Source of the DNA: Malania oleifera
Lineage: Eukaryota; Streptophyta; Magnoliopsida; Santalales; Ximeniaceae
DNA: 64,000 nt
Direction of reading: 5' to 3'
Assembly: GCF_029873635.1 (NCBI RefSeq)
Contig: NC_080425.1
Location: forward strand, 44,348,402 to 44,412,401
The first letter of the stretch is position 1. Each line of letters starts with the position of its first letter. This document shows positions 34,357 to 46,721 of the stretch, piece by piece. The translations under genes and the position numbers were made by a program. A model generated the notes under the pieces. That model made no database searches. It worked only from the letters and a program-made list of their open reading frames with translations, and was not told the origin of the DNA.

Positions 34357-36339
34357 TGTTAGCTTTGGTGCAAGCCCAAGAGGGGGGGTGAATTGGGAAT
34401 TTAAAATTTATTGCCAAGGTTAACTAGTTTTATCAACTGCGAAATTCGGCCTAGGGTCAATCTACACAACATCAAACAAACATACACGTGCAGTGAATGT
34501 AAAGTGCGGAAAGTAAACAGTGCACGCAATATGTTATCGAGGTTCGTAAAAATTACCTACGACCCCGCCTTGGCCACACCATCACAAGGATTACCACTAT
34601 AATGCTCACTTAAATGGGTGGAGTGGCACCTAAAAAACCCAGGTCAATTCAAGGGGTTGATCTCAACCAACACACCTTAACAGGATGGCGCACCTAGCTT
34701 TCCTAACCGGATCTAAGCCAATCCGGGACTATTTCACAAGACTAGTATCCCTCTTCAGGGCCGTGTCAGGAATACAAGCATTGTGTATATAAAGTTTGTA
34801 CACGAAAATACGCTTCTAGACAAGAAGATGTGTGCACCAATACAGCTCAATCAATATTGCTAGCACGAATGATATGTAAATATGCTCAGTTCTCTAATGT
34901 GTGCTAAACACTCAATCAAGTATAAATTTTCAGTCCAAATCTAAAGTGTATATCCAAGTAAGATTTGAAACACAATATGTGAACAACACAAAATCAAATC
35001 AGGGTTTCGAATATGTTGAGCAAGTTAAATCAAACAAACTCAATAAAACATTCTAATATACGAAGCACAATGGAGTTGTTTGCAGGACTAGCTTTTTGAA
35101 AAGGATTTTTGCACACCAAAATCTAGGTTTAGGTATCTTGCAATGATAATGCAAGAACCACAACCTTCAAAGTCTTTCCACACAAAATTTATCAAATGAA
35201 ATCGGTGGAAGAACTTTACTGCTAAACTCTCAAAGAAAATCAATCAAACAATAATACAAATGAGAGTTCTAGCTAGATAGATTAAGCACAATAACCTTAG
35301 AGATACTCACAATGCTTAAAGATATCAATAGTGAGAAGTATGTGAGTGTTCGGAAGAGTATTTGGCTAATATAGGGTTTTGGATGTTGAGAGAATTTTTC
35401 CCTAATCAAGTTTGCTAATCCTTTGCTAATTATAACAAATGAATGAGTATTTATAGGCAAAGAGAATTTTTTTTATCATTGGGGACACAATGGGTATAAT
35501 TAAAATTTTTTCAAAAGCCATTAAGAAAATTAACCCTATTTACCCCATTTCAAAATTAGTAAAAAATATTTTAAGCCACGAGGTTCGGATGCTCAACCTG
35601 AAGTTCGGGTGCCCGAATAGACATAGTCAAAAATCCAACTTTTAGTGGTTTGGGTGCTCGAAGAGTGAGTCGGTCGGCCGAACAAAAGTCGGTAACATTT
35701 GTTCGTCAGTTCAGGTGCCCAGCTCATAGTTCGGTTAACCGAACAGATCAATTTGGTCGCCCGAGCCAATTTTTGAACGTAAACGTTCAGGTGTCTAGGT
35801 TGTTGAAAAGTAATCTGACACAGGTTCGGGTGCCCGAGGGAGATGCACTCAAAAGTGGCTCAGGTGCCCAAATCGCCAAGTCAACATTTGACTTGTTCGG
35901 TCACCCAAGCCACTTTACACGACATATGTTGGGTCGCCCGAACCCTCTCAATATTTTCCATTAAGTTCAATTTTTAGGCTAAGTTGATTCTCCTGATATG
36001 ATAAGTGATGTTGGGGACTTGTGTACTAAATGTAGGTACCTAAAGTCCAACTATGGTCAATTTGAGCATACCTCCCTACCATGTATGATGCAAATTATTA
36101 CAAGTCATAGGAGTGCACAGTCCATAATTAAATTTACATCCTAGAATGAAGAAAAGAAATAATGAATACAAATACACAACACAATTCTTCATCTTCGGCA
36201 CGAACACCGCACGCCGTCATGATTTCTCTTTTAGTTTGAAGGCGCGCACACGGTGAACCTGCATGCAATCCTTAGTACAACCATCAGTACCAAGAGCACT
36301 TGTCATAATCAAAACTAGGTGTGACCTATCAGGTCAACA
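34357..36339 (-). repeat. 5' LTR of G (right side)
   Basis: Runs TGTTAGCTTTGGTGC to CCTATCAGGTCAACA (1983 bp), collinear with the left LTR. The U3 motif array lies at about 35,578-35,945 and the TATA box at 35,448-35,455. Confidence 0.9.
35448..35455 (-). promoter_or_regulatory. TATA box of the 5' LTR of G
   Basis: TATAAATA on the minus strand, about 130 bp downstream of the GGTCGCCCGAAC motif array. This would drive the element transcript. Confidence 0.55.
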
Positions 36340-36344
36340 CTAGG

Positions 36345-36738
36345 TCCTAGCTCTGGCCAACTCCTAAACTCCCTTAGGTTTAGAGGTCGATGGATTGGGG
36401 AGTCTACGAGCAGCACCAGTGTGTTGCTGAGGATTTTCAACAAGATTTTCAAAGAGAATCCATGCTTCATTCTCATGCCTTGTGAGGAAAGTACCTCCAC
36501 ACGAGGCATCTAACATAGATCTACCCCTCTTTATTAACCCTTCATAAAATGTTTGAACTAATTGCCACATGGGGACCTGATGGTGTAGGCATTTACAGAG
36601 TAAGTCTCTAAAGTGCTCCCACGTCTCAAAGAAAAGTTCCCCATCCGTTTGTGTGAAACTTGTGATTGCCCTTCGCAGCTAGTTAGTCTTCTCGATTAGG
36701 AAGTACATTTTCAAGAATTCATGTTGCATAGTGGTGTA
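36345..36738 (-). pseudogene. Upstream gag segment of D, beyond G
   Basis: Minus-strand peptides WQLVQTFYEGLIKRGRSMLD, CGGTFLTRHENEAWILFENL and ARRLPNPSTSKPKGV match the gag core of C at about 39,070-39,260 almost residue for residue. The segment ends where the plus-strand LTR of C begins. Confidence 0.75.
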
Positions 36739-38201
36739 GTGGAGTTAAGCATTAAAAGAAGCCAAGGAGAATTTGGAGGATCTAAAGCTCGAATTCAAAC
36801 GTTTAGCCAAACTGAAGAAACTTCAGAACATAAATGGACAAGAAGATGATGCTCGACCATGTGCCACGACCAGCAAACAACAGGGGCAACTTAGTCTTCC
36901 ACTACAAACTCCACGGTTCAGACTGAGATCGAATTGCTACAAGGTTCGACCAAGTGCTCGACCAAGTGACCCACTAGGGTGACCATGTCGAGATGCTAAG
37001 ATAGAACTGAATTTTAGAAGTACCGAGAGTCTCATCGAAGTGCTCGACCAAGAGACCTTTAGGGGCGACTATGTCAAGATACTAAGATTTCCTAAAGACA
37101 GAGACACTACATGTCTCAACCATCAACTCGACCATCAAGACCTTGAGGCACAATGAAGTCGAAGGCATTGGAGATTCGAATCCCTAACTTCCCAGGAGTC
37201 TCGACCAGGGTGCACACAAGAATGATGAAGGAGCGACTTGGTTGACAGCGGCGATCTACCATGCGAGATCTTTTGCAAACCTTCCTGAATTGCAAAACAA
37301 ACTTGGTAAAAGCCTATAAGTATTTTCTATGAACACGAGCTCCGAGTTCCTCTTTGGCCTCTCTTAGGTTAGTGATAGATTTAAGATGTCATTCAGAGCC
37401 AAGATAGATTAGAAGTAGCATAATTTTCAATTCCTGTTTCGATGTGTACATGAGGTGTTCATTGGCCTATGACAACCGGTGCCATTCGTGTGATATCCAC
37501 GTATATTATACAATCACTCCATTTGTAATTCCTGACATTAATGGTAGACGTTCTAAATAATAAAGGGATGATCTTTTTACTCTTGCTTTCATTTACATGC
37601 TTTCATTTACTGCTTTCCATTTACCTATTGTGTGTTTGATGAAGGATTGCAAACAAGGATAAGTAGTTCTACGTATCAGTAAAAGGGAAATAGTTAGCTA
37701 AGGAACCGTGGAGGTGTTCTTTTATCGTTGAGACATGGTATACTTTGGTTCCCGCCCATGCTCTGAATGGTTGGTGCACCCTTGCTACCCTATGCCCTCG
37801 ATCACCCCTCTCCCACTTTGGCCTGCTCGAGTTAGTAATTCTATGGAAGTCTGGATGAATGTAGATAGAAACATGGCATCCAACATCTTATTCGGACCAC
37901 AATATTGCTTTGTAGGAGTAGGGTAACTCATAAATTTACTTTCTTTCCAATAATATAGATTTACTCGCTTTTATTTAATCACTTCTCAGTAGTTAGAAAT
38001 ACCCACCATTGCAAAACATCACCTTTTACTTCTTTTTCATAACTATGCCATAATAAACTAACTTGGAAGTGGTTTACTAACTACGCTTCAAGTCCGTGTG
38101 GATCGATACCTAACTTACCCACTTTCTTATGAACTTGGGATAGTTAGGTTTATAGATATTATTTTTTGTAGTTAAGGACCCAAGCCTTGGCGAGCCTACC
38201 A
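36739..38201 (+). repeat. 5' LTR of C
   Basis: Collinear with the right LTR of C from GGAGTTAAGCATTA onward, ending GGCGAGCCTACCA just before the PBS. It carries an array of CTCGACCA/TGGTCGAG motifs (about 36,850-37,245) and a TATA-like CTATAAG at 37,314-37,320. Its left limit is the junction with D. Confidence 0.82.
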
Positions 38202-38206
38202 AATTT

Positions 38207-38224
38207 TGGCACCATTGCCGAGGA
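38207..38224 (+). other. Primer-binding site of C, tRNA-Asp type
   Basis: TGGCACCATTGCCGAGGA, five bases after the LTR. It is close to the Athila primer site TGGCGCCGTTGCCGGGGA. Confidence 0.8.
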
Positions 38225-38353
38225 CTTGGCTACGTTTATAAGCCAACCTCCATTTTAGAGTATTGTTGCCTTGTTCTTTTGATTTTCTCTCCTTTTGTAT
38301 TCACTTTCTTATCTAATTTCTATTTTCTTTCTTAATTTTTTTGTTTTTTATTT

Positions 38354-39630
38354 TTGAAGTTTGAATCTGTGTGCTTATACGTGTATATGTTCGGTCTGCG
38401 TTCTTTGGAACTTGAAATAATTCCCATAGATCTTGATATTGAAAAATCCCATAGGTCCCTTAGGAAACCTATTTCTACTCCAAAGAAAGTTAAGTCGTCT
38501 AAACTTAAAGCAATGGCTGAAGATAACCCACTAGTTCCTGCTAAACAAATCTCGGAACCCCATGCTCCTCACCTACTTGTGGTGGGAGAGCAACACTTGA
38601 GGCCTCTTAGAGACTACTTTGTACCTAATGCATACACATCGCCCTCCTGTATCCGGTTCTCAGATGTTCGGGCAACCCAATTTGAGATTAAGACTTCGAA
38701 CATCACGATGCTACCCAACTTTCATAGAAACTCTACTGAAAATCCTTATCAGCATCTGGATGAGTTCTTGGAAATTTTTTCCACCATATGCATCCCTAAT
38801 TTTAGTGATGATGCCCTCCATCTTAGGATTTTCTTGTTCTCTCAAAAGATAAAGCCAAATACTAGCTGACGTCCTTAGAACCAAACTTAGTGACCAACTA
38901 GGCCACCATGCAACACTAATTTCTTAAAAAGTACTTCCCAATCGAGAAGACTAATCATCTTCGAAGAGCCATCACAAGTTTCTCACGAATGGATGGGGAA
39001 CTTTTTTTCGATACGTGGGAGTGCTTTAGGGACCTACTCCATAAATTCCCACATCACTAGGTCCCCAGTGGCAATTAGTCCAAACTTTCTACAAAGGGTT
39101 GGCAAAGAGAGATAGGTCTATGGTTGATGTGTCGTGCGGAGGTATTTTCCTCACTAAGCATGAAAATGAGGCCTGGAATCTCTTTAAAAATCTGGCAAAA
39201 AATTCTCAGTAGCATATGGCTGCCACTCGTAGACTTCCTAATCCATCAAAATCTAAACTATAAGGAGTTTATGAGTTGGCCATTGGCCAAGACCTAGCCG
39301 CGACCTTGCATGCCATATCTAAAAAGTTAGATCAATGTCTGTCATTAGGACCACAAACAACAATGTGTGCAGAGGTTTGTGCAATCTACTCTGACCCTTC
39401 CCATACATGTTACAATTGCCCTCACGTGCATTCCCAACCTGAGCTTGTGCAGGAGGAAGTAAAGGCCACTCATAATTGGTACGATAAGACATCTAACGAA
39501 CATTATGGGGTAGAATATGAACCGAACGCAGGCCTCTCATTATACCCAGAGCAAGCCCCAGGCGGTGACCATATCTCAAAATAGCATACTGTCAGCCAAA
39601 CAAGGTGAGAAGCAACTTAGCATGGGGAAG
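38354..39630 (+). pseudogene. Gag region of C
   Basis: Blocks in order: RPLRDYFVPNAYTSPSCI near the N-terminus, LPNFHRNSTENPYQHLDEFL (the gag core), the FYKG and CGGIFLTKHENEAWNLF blocks, and then a C-terminal region with LAATLHAISKKLDQCL and a Cys/His cluster CAIYSDPSHTCYNCP. These match plant Athila/Tat-type gag. D carries the same blocks in opposite orientation. The region ends where B inserts. Broken. Confidence 0.75.
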
Positions 39631-41415
39631 TGATTACACACCAAAACTGCATAATTGGGCATCGTAACCCAGGCTTTATGGCTTATATTTTTAATTAAAT
39701 GTCCAATTATATCCAATATTTTAATAAAGTGCCAAATTTATACTTTTTAAGTTTTATTGCATAATTTATGAATTTTTGGTAATTTTTTATCGCAGGAAAA
39801 TTCTCGGGAACCAAAACCAGCACCTGTTCGTAATTTGTGCATAACTTTCCCATCTGAGCTCCGATTGAGACAATTTAAATTTTTGGAGAAATAGGAAAGG
39901 ATTATCTACAACTTATATGTTTTTAGTTTTGAGCAAAACGGGCTCTAAAAAGGTCAAATTTGGCAGTGAACAAAGAACAAAAAAAAAGAAAAAAAAAAAA
40001 GAAAGAAAAAAAATATGTAATAGTTGGGTTGTTGATGTGACCCGGCCTGCACTTTTTTCAATTGGTTCAAGACACTCAGATCCTAGGGCAGCAACTCTTC
40101 TTCCCTTTAAATAGTTTCTTTGTCCTCCTTTTGTGTTGTTGGGCACTACCCCCAGCCAAACTCTCACTCTCTTCTCTCCTCTCCCTCGCTCTCTTCTTCT
40201 CTTTCCGAGCCCTCTCTTCTTCCTTCTTCCCCTATTCCTCTTCCTTCTCTTTTACTCTCTCCCAATCCTAGAAGTTGCCTGAGACCACCAGCTACAACAC
40301 CATCCGCCAGCTTTCCTCTGCTCACACACCAGTCCCAACAACCTGAGCTAGTCACAAGCAGACCTCTGGCCCCTCCATCCACTGCTACTCATCAGACCAG
40401 CCGAGCTCTTTGCAACCTCCAGCACCATCCTCCACGAACAGAGCACCAGTAGCCGAGGTTACTACAGTGGTAGCAGAGCACCTGCGGCCATCTTCTCTGA
40501 TGAGCCAACTCCAGCTCCTTTACTGTCCAACCGAGCCAGCTACTCCTCCAAACTCACGACCATCTCTCTCTCTCTCTCTATTTTTCTCTCTTTTTATTTT
40601 CTCTCTTATTATTTCTTTATTCTCCTTTGTACAATTAATACTCTGTTATGTAGTTATTATTATTTTATTTTTAAGGTTTATAAGGTGATTTAATTTTGCT
40701 TCTCTCTCTCTCTCTCTTGTTTTTATTTATTTATTTATTTATTATTTAACTGAATATTAGTATAGTTTTAATTTTTTTCCTTAGTAATTAATTTTAATCA
40801 GATTAAGTTCGGGTTCATTCTAAAATAAAATAAAAATAAAAATAAAAAAAAAGAATAAAATAAATTAAAAAATTGTTTTTCTAATCGTAGGTTTGATTTA
40901 ATTTAGGGTCGGTTCTATTCAAAGTTAGTATTTTTTTTTATCGTGTTTCATTGCCTTTTGAATGCTAATTTTTCATTCAAGTTCATGGTTGCATTAAATT
41001 GTGATTTTGTTTCAAGTTCTTAATTTTGTTAAAGGTTTGGTTTTTATTACGCGTGTGGGTTTGGTTGAGTTTTCGTTGTGATTCCGGGTTCAAAGTTGTC
41101 ATCTTTAATTAGCGCATGTTTCGATATTTCCTTAAGTAGATTAGGGTTTCCATTGTTGCTTTTAAATTAGTGTTTGTTAGGTTTAGGGTTTTCATTTGTG
41201 TTTTCATTTAATTTGTCAAACCTAAGTCTCCACAATCTTGAAGATACTCGAATCTGGACTAAGTTCAGTAACTTTTTATTTTCGATTAGAAAAACGTGAA
41301 ATTTGAAATTAAACACATTCCCTAAGGAGACGATCTAACCCTTGGACTAAATATTACACGACAAAACTCCTATACTTGGGATAGCTTTCGAGCTGCTCAT
41401 TTTTCGAGTGAGTAA
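39631..41415 (+). repeat. 5' LTR of B
   Basis: 1785 bp, collinear with 44,947-46,721. A TTTAAATAG element (about 40,106) is followed by a long CT-rich, Ser/Pro-coding leader, the usual R-U5 style. The ORFs within it (for example 40,120-40,452) are not conserved between the two LTRs and are not genes. Confidence 0.88.
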
Positions 41416-41421
41416 AGTTTT

Positions 41422-41439
41422 TGGTGCCACTACCGAGGA
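41422..41439 (+). other. Primer-binding site of B, tRNA-Asp type
   Basis: TGGTGCCACTACCGAGGA, a few bases after the 5' LTR. Confidence 0.75.
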
Positions 41440-41574
41440 ATGTCGGTTTTAGTCTCAAATTAGCATTTTTCTCGTCATTTTAATTCGATTTATGAAAAAA
41501 AAAAGGAGAAAACAAAAACAGAAAAAAAAAAATTGAGTTTTGAAAAAAAAAAAATAAACACATAAATATGGTTG

Positions 41575-43285
41575 CACCTGCACTGCGCACGATAATGGAC
41601 TTTTTGCAGCTTGAATACACCACTACATCCTCTTTCACTTTTCCTAATGAAGAACTTGATTTCATGACGTAGCACGGGAGGAAGTCATTGTTACCTCAAT
41701 TCTACGGGAGGAAATCTGAGTGTCCTTATCAGCACCTGTCAGAGTTCGAGTTGACTTGCAATATTTTTTTTTCTCTCGTGCTAGAACTAATGAATCTACT
41801 AGACTACATTTATTTCTTGGCTCTTTAAAGGATAGAATGCAGATGTGGTTTAATTCTTTGAGACCTCACTCTATCACTAATTGGTTTGATATGGAGCGTG
41901 AATTTCTACATGCATTTTATCCCTCACAGAAAACTTAATTTTTGTAAGAACAAATTCTTAATTTTGTGTAATAGGATGATGAGACATTTTGGGCTTGCTG
42001 GGAGCAATTTAAGGATCTGCTAAGTACTTGCCCACATCACGGGTTTGACTCATGGAGGTTAGCTGATTGTTTTTATACTGCTCTTATCCCTGATTGCAAG
42101 TACTTTGTCTAGACCATGTCTAATGGAGAGCTCGTCAGCGAGGATCCAAATCAAGTATTATCATTCTTTGATTACTTAGCTGACAATGTCTCACAGTGGA
42201 ACACACGATACACTGCACAGCCTATTAGCACAATCGGTGGTGGAGATGTATATGAGCCACCAAACCACCCAGATATTCCTCCGCCTCAATACCAATCCCA
42301 ACAGATCCCTCAAAGCTATACACCGTCAGACCTGTTTGAGGAAAGCATGACACAGATCGCAGACATGTTCCAGAAGTTCATGCAAACTCAAGTCAATCAT
42401 CCTAATGAATTGCGAGACACCATTAATGTGATAAGCACGCATTTGGACATCTTAGAAAGAGAAGAATTGCTCGCAGAACCTCAACCTAGTCCTCAAAAGT
42501 ACCAGCAACCACAACAACAAATGCACGATGTTCTCTTTGAGACAGCAAAAGCCGCCATTACTCCGAGAAGCGAGAAAGAAGTTCCCCAACATGAGATGCT
42601 CATTGCCGGACAACCAATTGTCCCAGCACAAGAAGTTACAGCTGAATCAGAAGAGGGCAAAGAAAAATCAAAAGAAACGGGCCCTAAAGTGGAGTAGTTA
42701 GTTTATGAGAAGACTGATACCAATATAGAGTACCAACCTACGGTACCTCATACTCAGAGCTTAGAATCCGTGGAACCATCACTCCCACCTGAATTAGATG
42801 TCAAGGAGCTCAATGTGGAGGTAGACCCTTGTAGTGGTGAGATGATATGTACACTCAATAAAAAGGGTGACCAGACTGGTCCGAATCTAAATTTCAAGGA
42901 ACCAGGTGAAACTTGCAATGTTAATGTTTCTGAAGAACTAAAGGTAATTGTTATAATAACTCTCCCTCAAATGTTAGTTCGTAAAGAAGCAAATTTCCTG
43001 GACACGATGTTGAATAAAGACCCTTTCTTGTCAAAACATGAGGGTCGACTTGCACACATATTATTTGGTATATTGACGTGTATTAATTCATTTGAGGCTA
43101 ATTTTTGTGCAGGTATGAAGACTAATCGATTATGGCGGCTTAAATTTGGAGACCTGCCGGTGCAATTTATAGACCTACGACCACCAAAAGAAATTTCTCC
43201 TGAGCCTCCGCCAGACAATTGTAATGTTTTTATTTTCCTTCTTTTCCTTTTATTTTATCTTATTTTATTTTTAGTTAGTTTTTAG
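41575..43285 (+). pseudogene. Gag region of B
   Basis: The N-terminal part has IMDFLQLEYT, then LPQFYGRKSECPYQHL and RMQMWFNSLRPHSI of the gag core, and a block ADNVSQWNTRYTA. A Gln/Pro-rich middle (PPPQYQSQQIPQSYTP) is followed by a short amphipathic stretch LRDTINVISTHLDILE. The C-terminal domain has NKDPFLSKHEGRLAHILFG, FEANFCAG, RLWRLKFGDLPVQFIDLRPP and PEPPPD. The last domain is shared with A and absent from C and D; I do not recognise it. The region then ends in a hydrophobic Phe/Leu run encoded by low-complexity sequence. Better preserved than A but broken. Confidence 0.75.
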
Positions 43286-43289
43286 GTCC

Positions 43290-44946
43290 ATTTTCTCGTA
43301 ATTCAGTCTTTCTTTTCGATTACCCCGTCACTCAGGTACACCTTACTTTTCTCATGCACAGTCATTTCTATTTCCTTTATACTTTCACATTGAGTACAAT
43401 GTTCCACTTTAGTTTGTGGTGGGGGGGGGTGAGCATTCGCATGTGACACTGTGCACATACATGTACCGAGTTTTATATGGGTTTTATATTATCAAAATAA
43501 AAAAAAACAAAAAAATCAAAAATCAAAAAGAAAGAGAGAATGAAATAGGAGTACTGAGGAATTACACTGCATTATGCCATGCTTAACACTTACTCATACC
43601 CTTCACGTACTTGCATATAACCTAAGAATTACACACTTAAGTCATTTATGCGTAGTTTCTCTTTATATGATTATTATTACTCCATGAAGACTTGATTGGT
43701 AGTACACTCGTGTTAATCTGGCTATATAATTTCTTGTATTTACATGGCATCTCATGAGACTAAATAAACATATTCACGTGATTCATTGCACTTAGGGTTT
43801 CCTATGAGCACTGAAAGAACACAAGTGGCCACTATGACACCTTGTGAGATATCCTTGAGCTATTTATCGTCCTTTTAAGCATTAACATCAAATCAAAGTT
43901 CACATAACTCAGGTCTCTTTTTCTTGGATGATTCTTTGTACACTAGTCTCTATCTTTGATTTTATAACCTAGAGGTGACACCTAGTGGGGAGATAGAAAC
44001 CTAGGTCTTGTAGCCTACGCAAGATATAAAGGTTAAGCCACCCCTAGAGATAGACTTAGTTCATGGACCATTATTCGAGCTCAATTCCCATTGATTGTTT
44101 GAAGATTACAAAAGAAGTCTAAAGATTGTCCTAATTGATCAAGAAAAGACAAAAAATGAAGAATGAGCAAAAGAAAGAATAAGCAATAAACATGCACATG
44201 AAATGAAATGCTAATGTCGGCTCCACATAAATATCACAAAAAGTCAAGGACACGACACATATTTTTCACATATGAAGATTCTTCAACTGGTTAATGCCTC
44301 ATATTTATTCACAACAAGTTTATGAATGAGTTGATCTAGGGTGGTCTCGGTTGGATATGACGAGTAGGTGAAAAGATGCTACGGTGAAGGACCCAACACC
44401 TCATAGATAGGCTAGATCCTTTCCAGACTAGTCCACTCCATATACTTAGCGTTTGTTCCTTTTAATATGTGAGACGTTTGATCGCGACACTCCTCCTCAC
44501 ATATGATGAGTGAACAAAATTTCTCTGAGTGTTCTTGAGGGTGTACCAGTTAGGCCGAGTCAAAGCGACCATTCTGTAAGTGTCCACTGGTATCCTAGGT
44601 GTACCGAGTCACACACATCACACACACCTCGAGAGTTTACCTGCTTATTCTCAGACTTATATGACTGCATTAACTCTAAATTGTGCCGCCGGTTAACTTC
44701 ATGTGAGTATAATGTTCTTAAATGACACAGAAACAATGAAACTTGCATGAGTGATGTGCTTCGGAGTTGTGTACATTGAATATAAACAATTTGTGTGAAA
44801 TTCAGTTATATTCTCGTATGTGAAACGGTATGGTTGTGTCGCATGTGCATTAATTTCATGTTCACTAAAGTTTGTAGTTGTAGGCACTACCCTGAAATTC
44901 ATTCATGTCATTTGCTAGAGACTAGCAAAACGTTAGTTGCAGGGTG
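43290..44946 (+). other. 3' noncoding module of B
   Basis: Begins near ACATTGAGTACAATGTTCCA and the G-run at 43,416-43,431 and runs to the 3' LTR. Blocks shared with A, C and D are ATATAACCTAAGAATTACAC (about 43,614), GACACCTTGTGAGATAT (43,836), GGGGAGATAGAAACCTAG (about 43,987), AAGCCACCCCTAGAGATAGA (about 44,036) and GTGAAGGACCCAACACCTCA (44,382-44,402). Confidence 0.78.
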
Positions 44947-46721
44947 TGATTACACGTCAAAACTGCGTAATTGGGCATCCTAACCCGGACTTTACGACTT
45001 ATATTTTTAATTAAATCTCCAATTACAGCCAATATTTTAATAAAGTGCAAAATTTATAATTTTTGAGTTTTATTGCATAATTTATGAATTTTTGGTAATT
45101 TTCTATCGTATGAAAATTCTTGGGAACCAAAATTGGCACCTGTTCGTAATTTGCACATAACTTTTGCTTCCAAGCTTTGATTGAGACAATTTAAATTTAT
45201 GGAGAAAGAGGTAAGGATTATCTATAACTTTTTTTTTTTGAGTTTCAAGCCAAACGGGCTCCAGGAAGGTCAAATTTTGTGGTGAGCAGAGTAAAAAATT
45301 GAAAAAAAAAAAGAAAGAAAAAAATAAATAATGGTTGGGTTGTTGATGTGACCCGGCCATGCAGACCAGGTCATCGTTTTCTAGTTGGTTCAGGACACCC
45401 GGATCCTAGGGCAGTAGCTCTTCTTCACTTTAAATAGTTTCTTTCTCCTCCTTTTGTGCTGTTGGGCGCTACCCCCAACCAAACTCTCCCTCTCTTCTCT
45501 CCTCTCCCTCGCTCTCTCTTTCTCTTTCCGAACCCTCTCTTCTTCCTTCTTCCCCTATTCCTCTTCCTTCTCTTTTACTCTCTCCCAATCCCAGTAGTTT
45601 CCTGAGACCACCAACTACAACACCATCTACTAGCTTTCCTCTGCTCACACACTAGTCCCAACAACCTGAGCCAGTCACAAGCAGACCTCTGGCCCCTACA
45701 TCCACTGCTACTCATCAAACCAGCCGAGCTCTTTGCAACCTCTAGAAGTATCTTCCACGAATAGAGCACTAGCTACCGAGGTTATTGCAACAGCAGCAAA
45801 GCACCTGCGGCCATCTTCTCCGATGAGCCAACACCAGCTCCTCTACTGTCCAACTGAGCCAGCTGCTCCTCCAAACTCACGACCATCTCTCTCTCTCTTT
45901 TTCTCTCTTTTTATTCTCTCTTATTATTTCTTTGTTCTCCTTTATACAGTTAAATACCCTGCTATGTAGTTATTGTTATTTTATTTTTAATGTTTATAAG
46001 GTGATTTAGTTTTGCTTCTCTCTCTCTTGTTTTTATTTATTTATTTATTTGTTATTTAACTGAATATTAGTATAGTTTTAATTTTTTTTCCTTAGTAATT
46101 AATTTTAATCAGATTAAGTTCAGATTCATTCTAAAATAAAAAATTAAAAAGAAAGAGAGAATAAAATAAAAAATAAAATTGTTCTTTTAATCGCAGGTTT
46201 GATTTAATTTAGGGTCGGTTCTATTCAAAGTTCGTTTTTTTTTTTATCATGTTTCATTGTCTTTTGAATGCTAATTTTTCATTCAAGTTCATGGTTGCAT
46301 TAAATTGTGATTTTGTTTCAAGTTCTTAATTTCGTTAAAGGTTTGGTTTTTATTACGCGTGTGGGTTTGGTTGAGTTTTCGTTGTGATTCCGGGTTCAAA
46401 GTTGTCATCTTTAATTAGCGCGTGTTTCGATATTTCCTTAAGTAGATTAGGGTTTCCATTGTTGCTTTTAAATTAGTGTTTGTTAGGTTTAGGGTTTTAA
46501 TTCGTGTTTTCATTTAATTTGTCAAACCTAAGTCTCCACAATCTTGAAGATACCTGTATCTGGACTAAGTTCAATAACTTTTTATTTTGGATTGTAAAAA
46601 TGTGAAATTTGAAATTAAACACATTCCCTGAGGAAACGATCTAGCCCTTGGGCTGAATATTACACGACAGAACTCCTATACTTGGGATAGCTTCCGAGCT
46701 ACTCATTTTTTGAGTGAGTGA
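44947..46721 (+). repeat. 3' LTR of B
   Basis: 1775 bp, starts TGATTACACGTC and is collinear with the 5' LTR, including the CT-rich leader. Confidence 0.88.

Larger units (their letters stand above)
15879..36339 (-). mobile_element. Element G: Sirevirus-like Copia element without pol, TSD CTAGG
   Basis: Flanked by CTAGG at 15,874-15,878 and 36,340-36,344. Its LTRs are 15,879-17,857 and 34,357-36,339, with a tRNA-iMet PBS beside the right LTR and a PPT beside the left one, so G reads on the minus strand. F (20,963-30,511) and solo LTR H (30,927-32,760) sit inside it. Without them G is about 9.1 kb with a 5.1-kb inside. The inside encodes a Copia-type gag with a CCHC knuckle and, much further on, a Transposase_32-like ORF. 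I find no G-derived protease, integrase, reverse transcriptase or RNase H; all pol sequence in this interval belongs to F. The LTR start regions differ by roughly 10 percent by eye. Broken several times. Confidence 0.85.
513..36738 (-). mobile_element. Element D: Gypsy (Athila-like) gag-protease element, split by insertions A and G
   Basis: D reads on the minus strand. Its visible pieces are 513-6540, 15456-15878 and 36345-36738, about 6.8 kb once the nested elements are set aside. In element order the pieces give gag, a retropepsin region, a proline-rich ORF region, a 3' noncoding module and the 3' LTR. The same order and the same sequences occur in plus orientation in element C, so D and C are relatives. 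No reverse transcriptase or integrase sequence lies between the protease and the pol-end marker in either copy, which suggests a family that moves with help in trans. The copy is old and broken many times. It meets C head to head near 36,740, and I see no right-hand LTR for D. Confidence 0.8.
39631..46721 (+). mobile_element. Element B: gag-only Gypsy-type element, relative of A
   Basis: 7091 bp. LTRs at 39,631-41,415 and 44,947-46,721 start TGATTACAC and end GAGTGAGT-A/GA. The flanks are GGAAG (39,626-39,630) and GGGAG (46,722-46,726), which match at four of five bases. The inside has a tRNA-Asp PBS, a gag region, a G-run (43,416-43,431) and a 3' noncoding module. The LTR starts differ by roughly 10 percent by eye. 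No protease, reverse transcriptase or integrase is visible. Plan and gag C-terminus are shared with A, so both belong to one gag-only group. Confidence 0.88.

Noticed and set aside
40120-40688. Ser/Pro-rich ORFs in the LTR of B
   Set aside because: CT-rich leader sequence gives low-complexity peptides. The second LTR (45,430-45,970) does not keep the same reading, so no gene is indicated.
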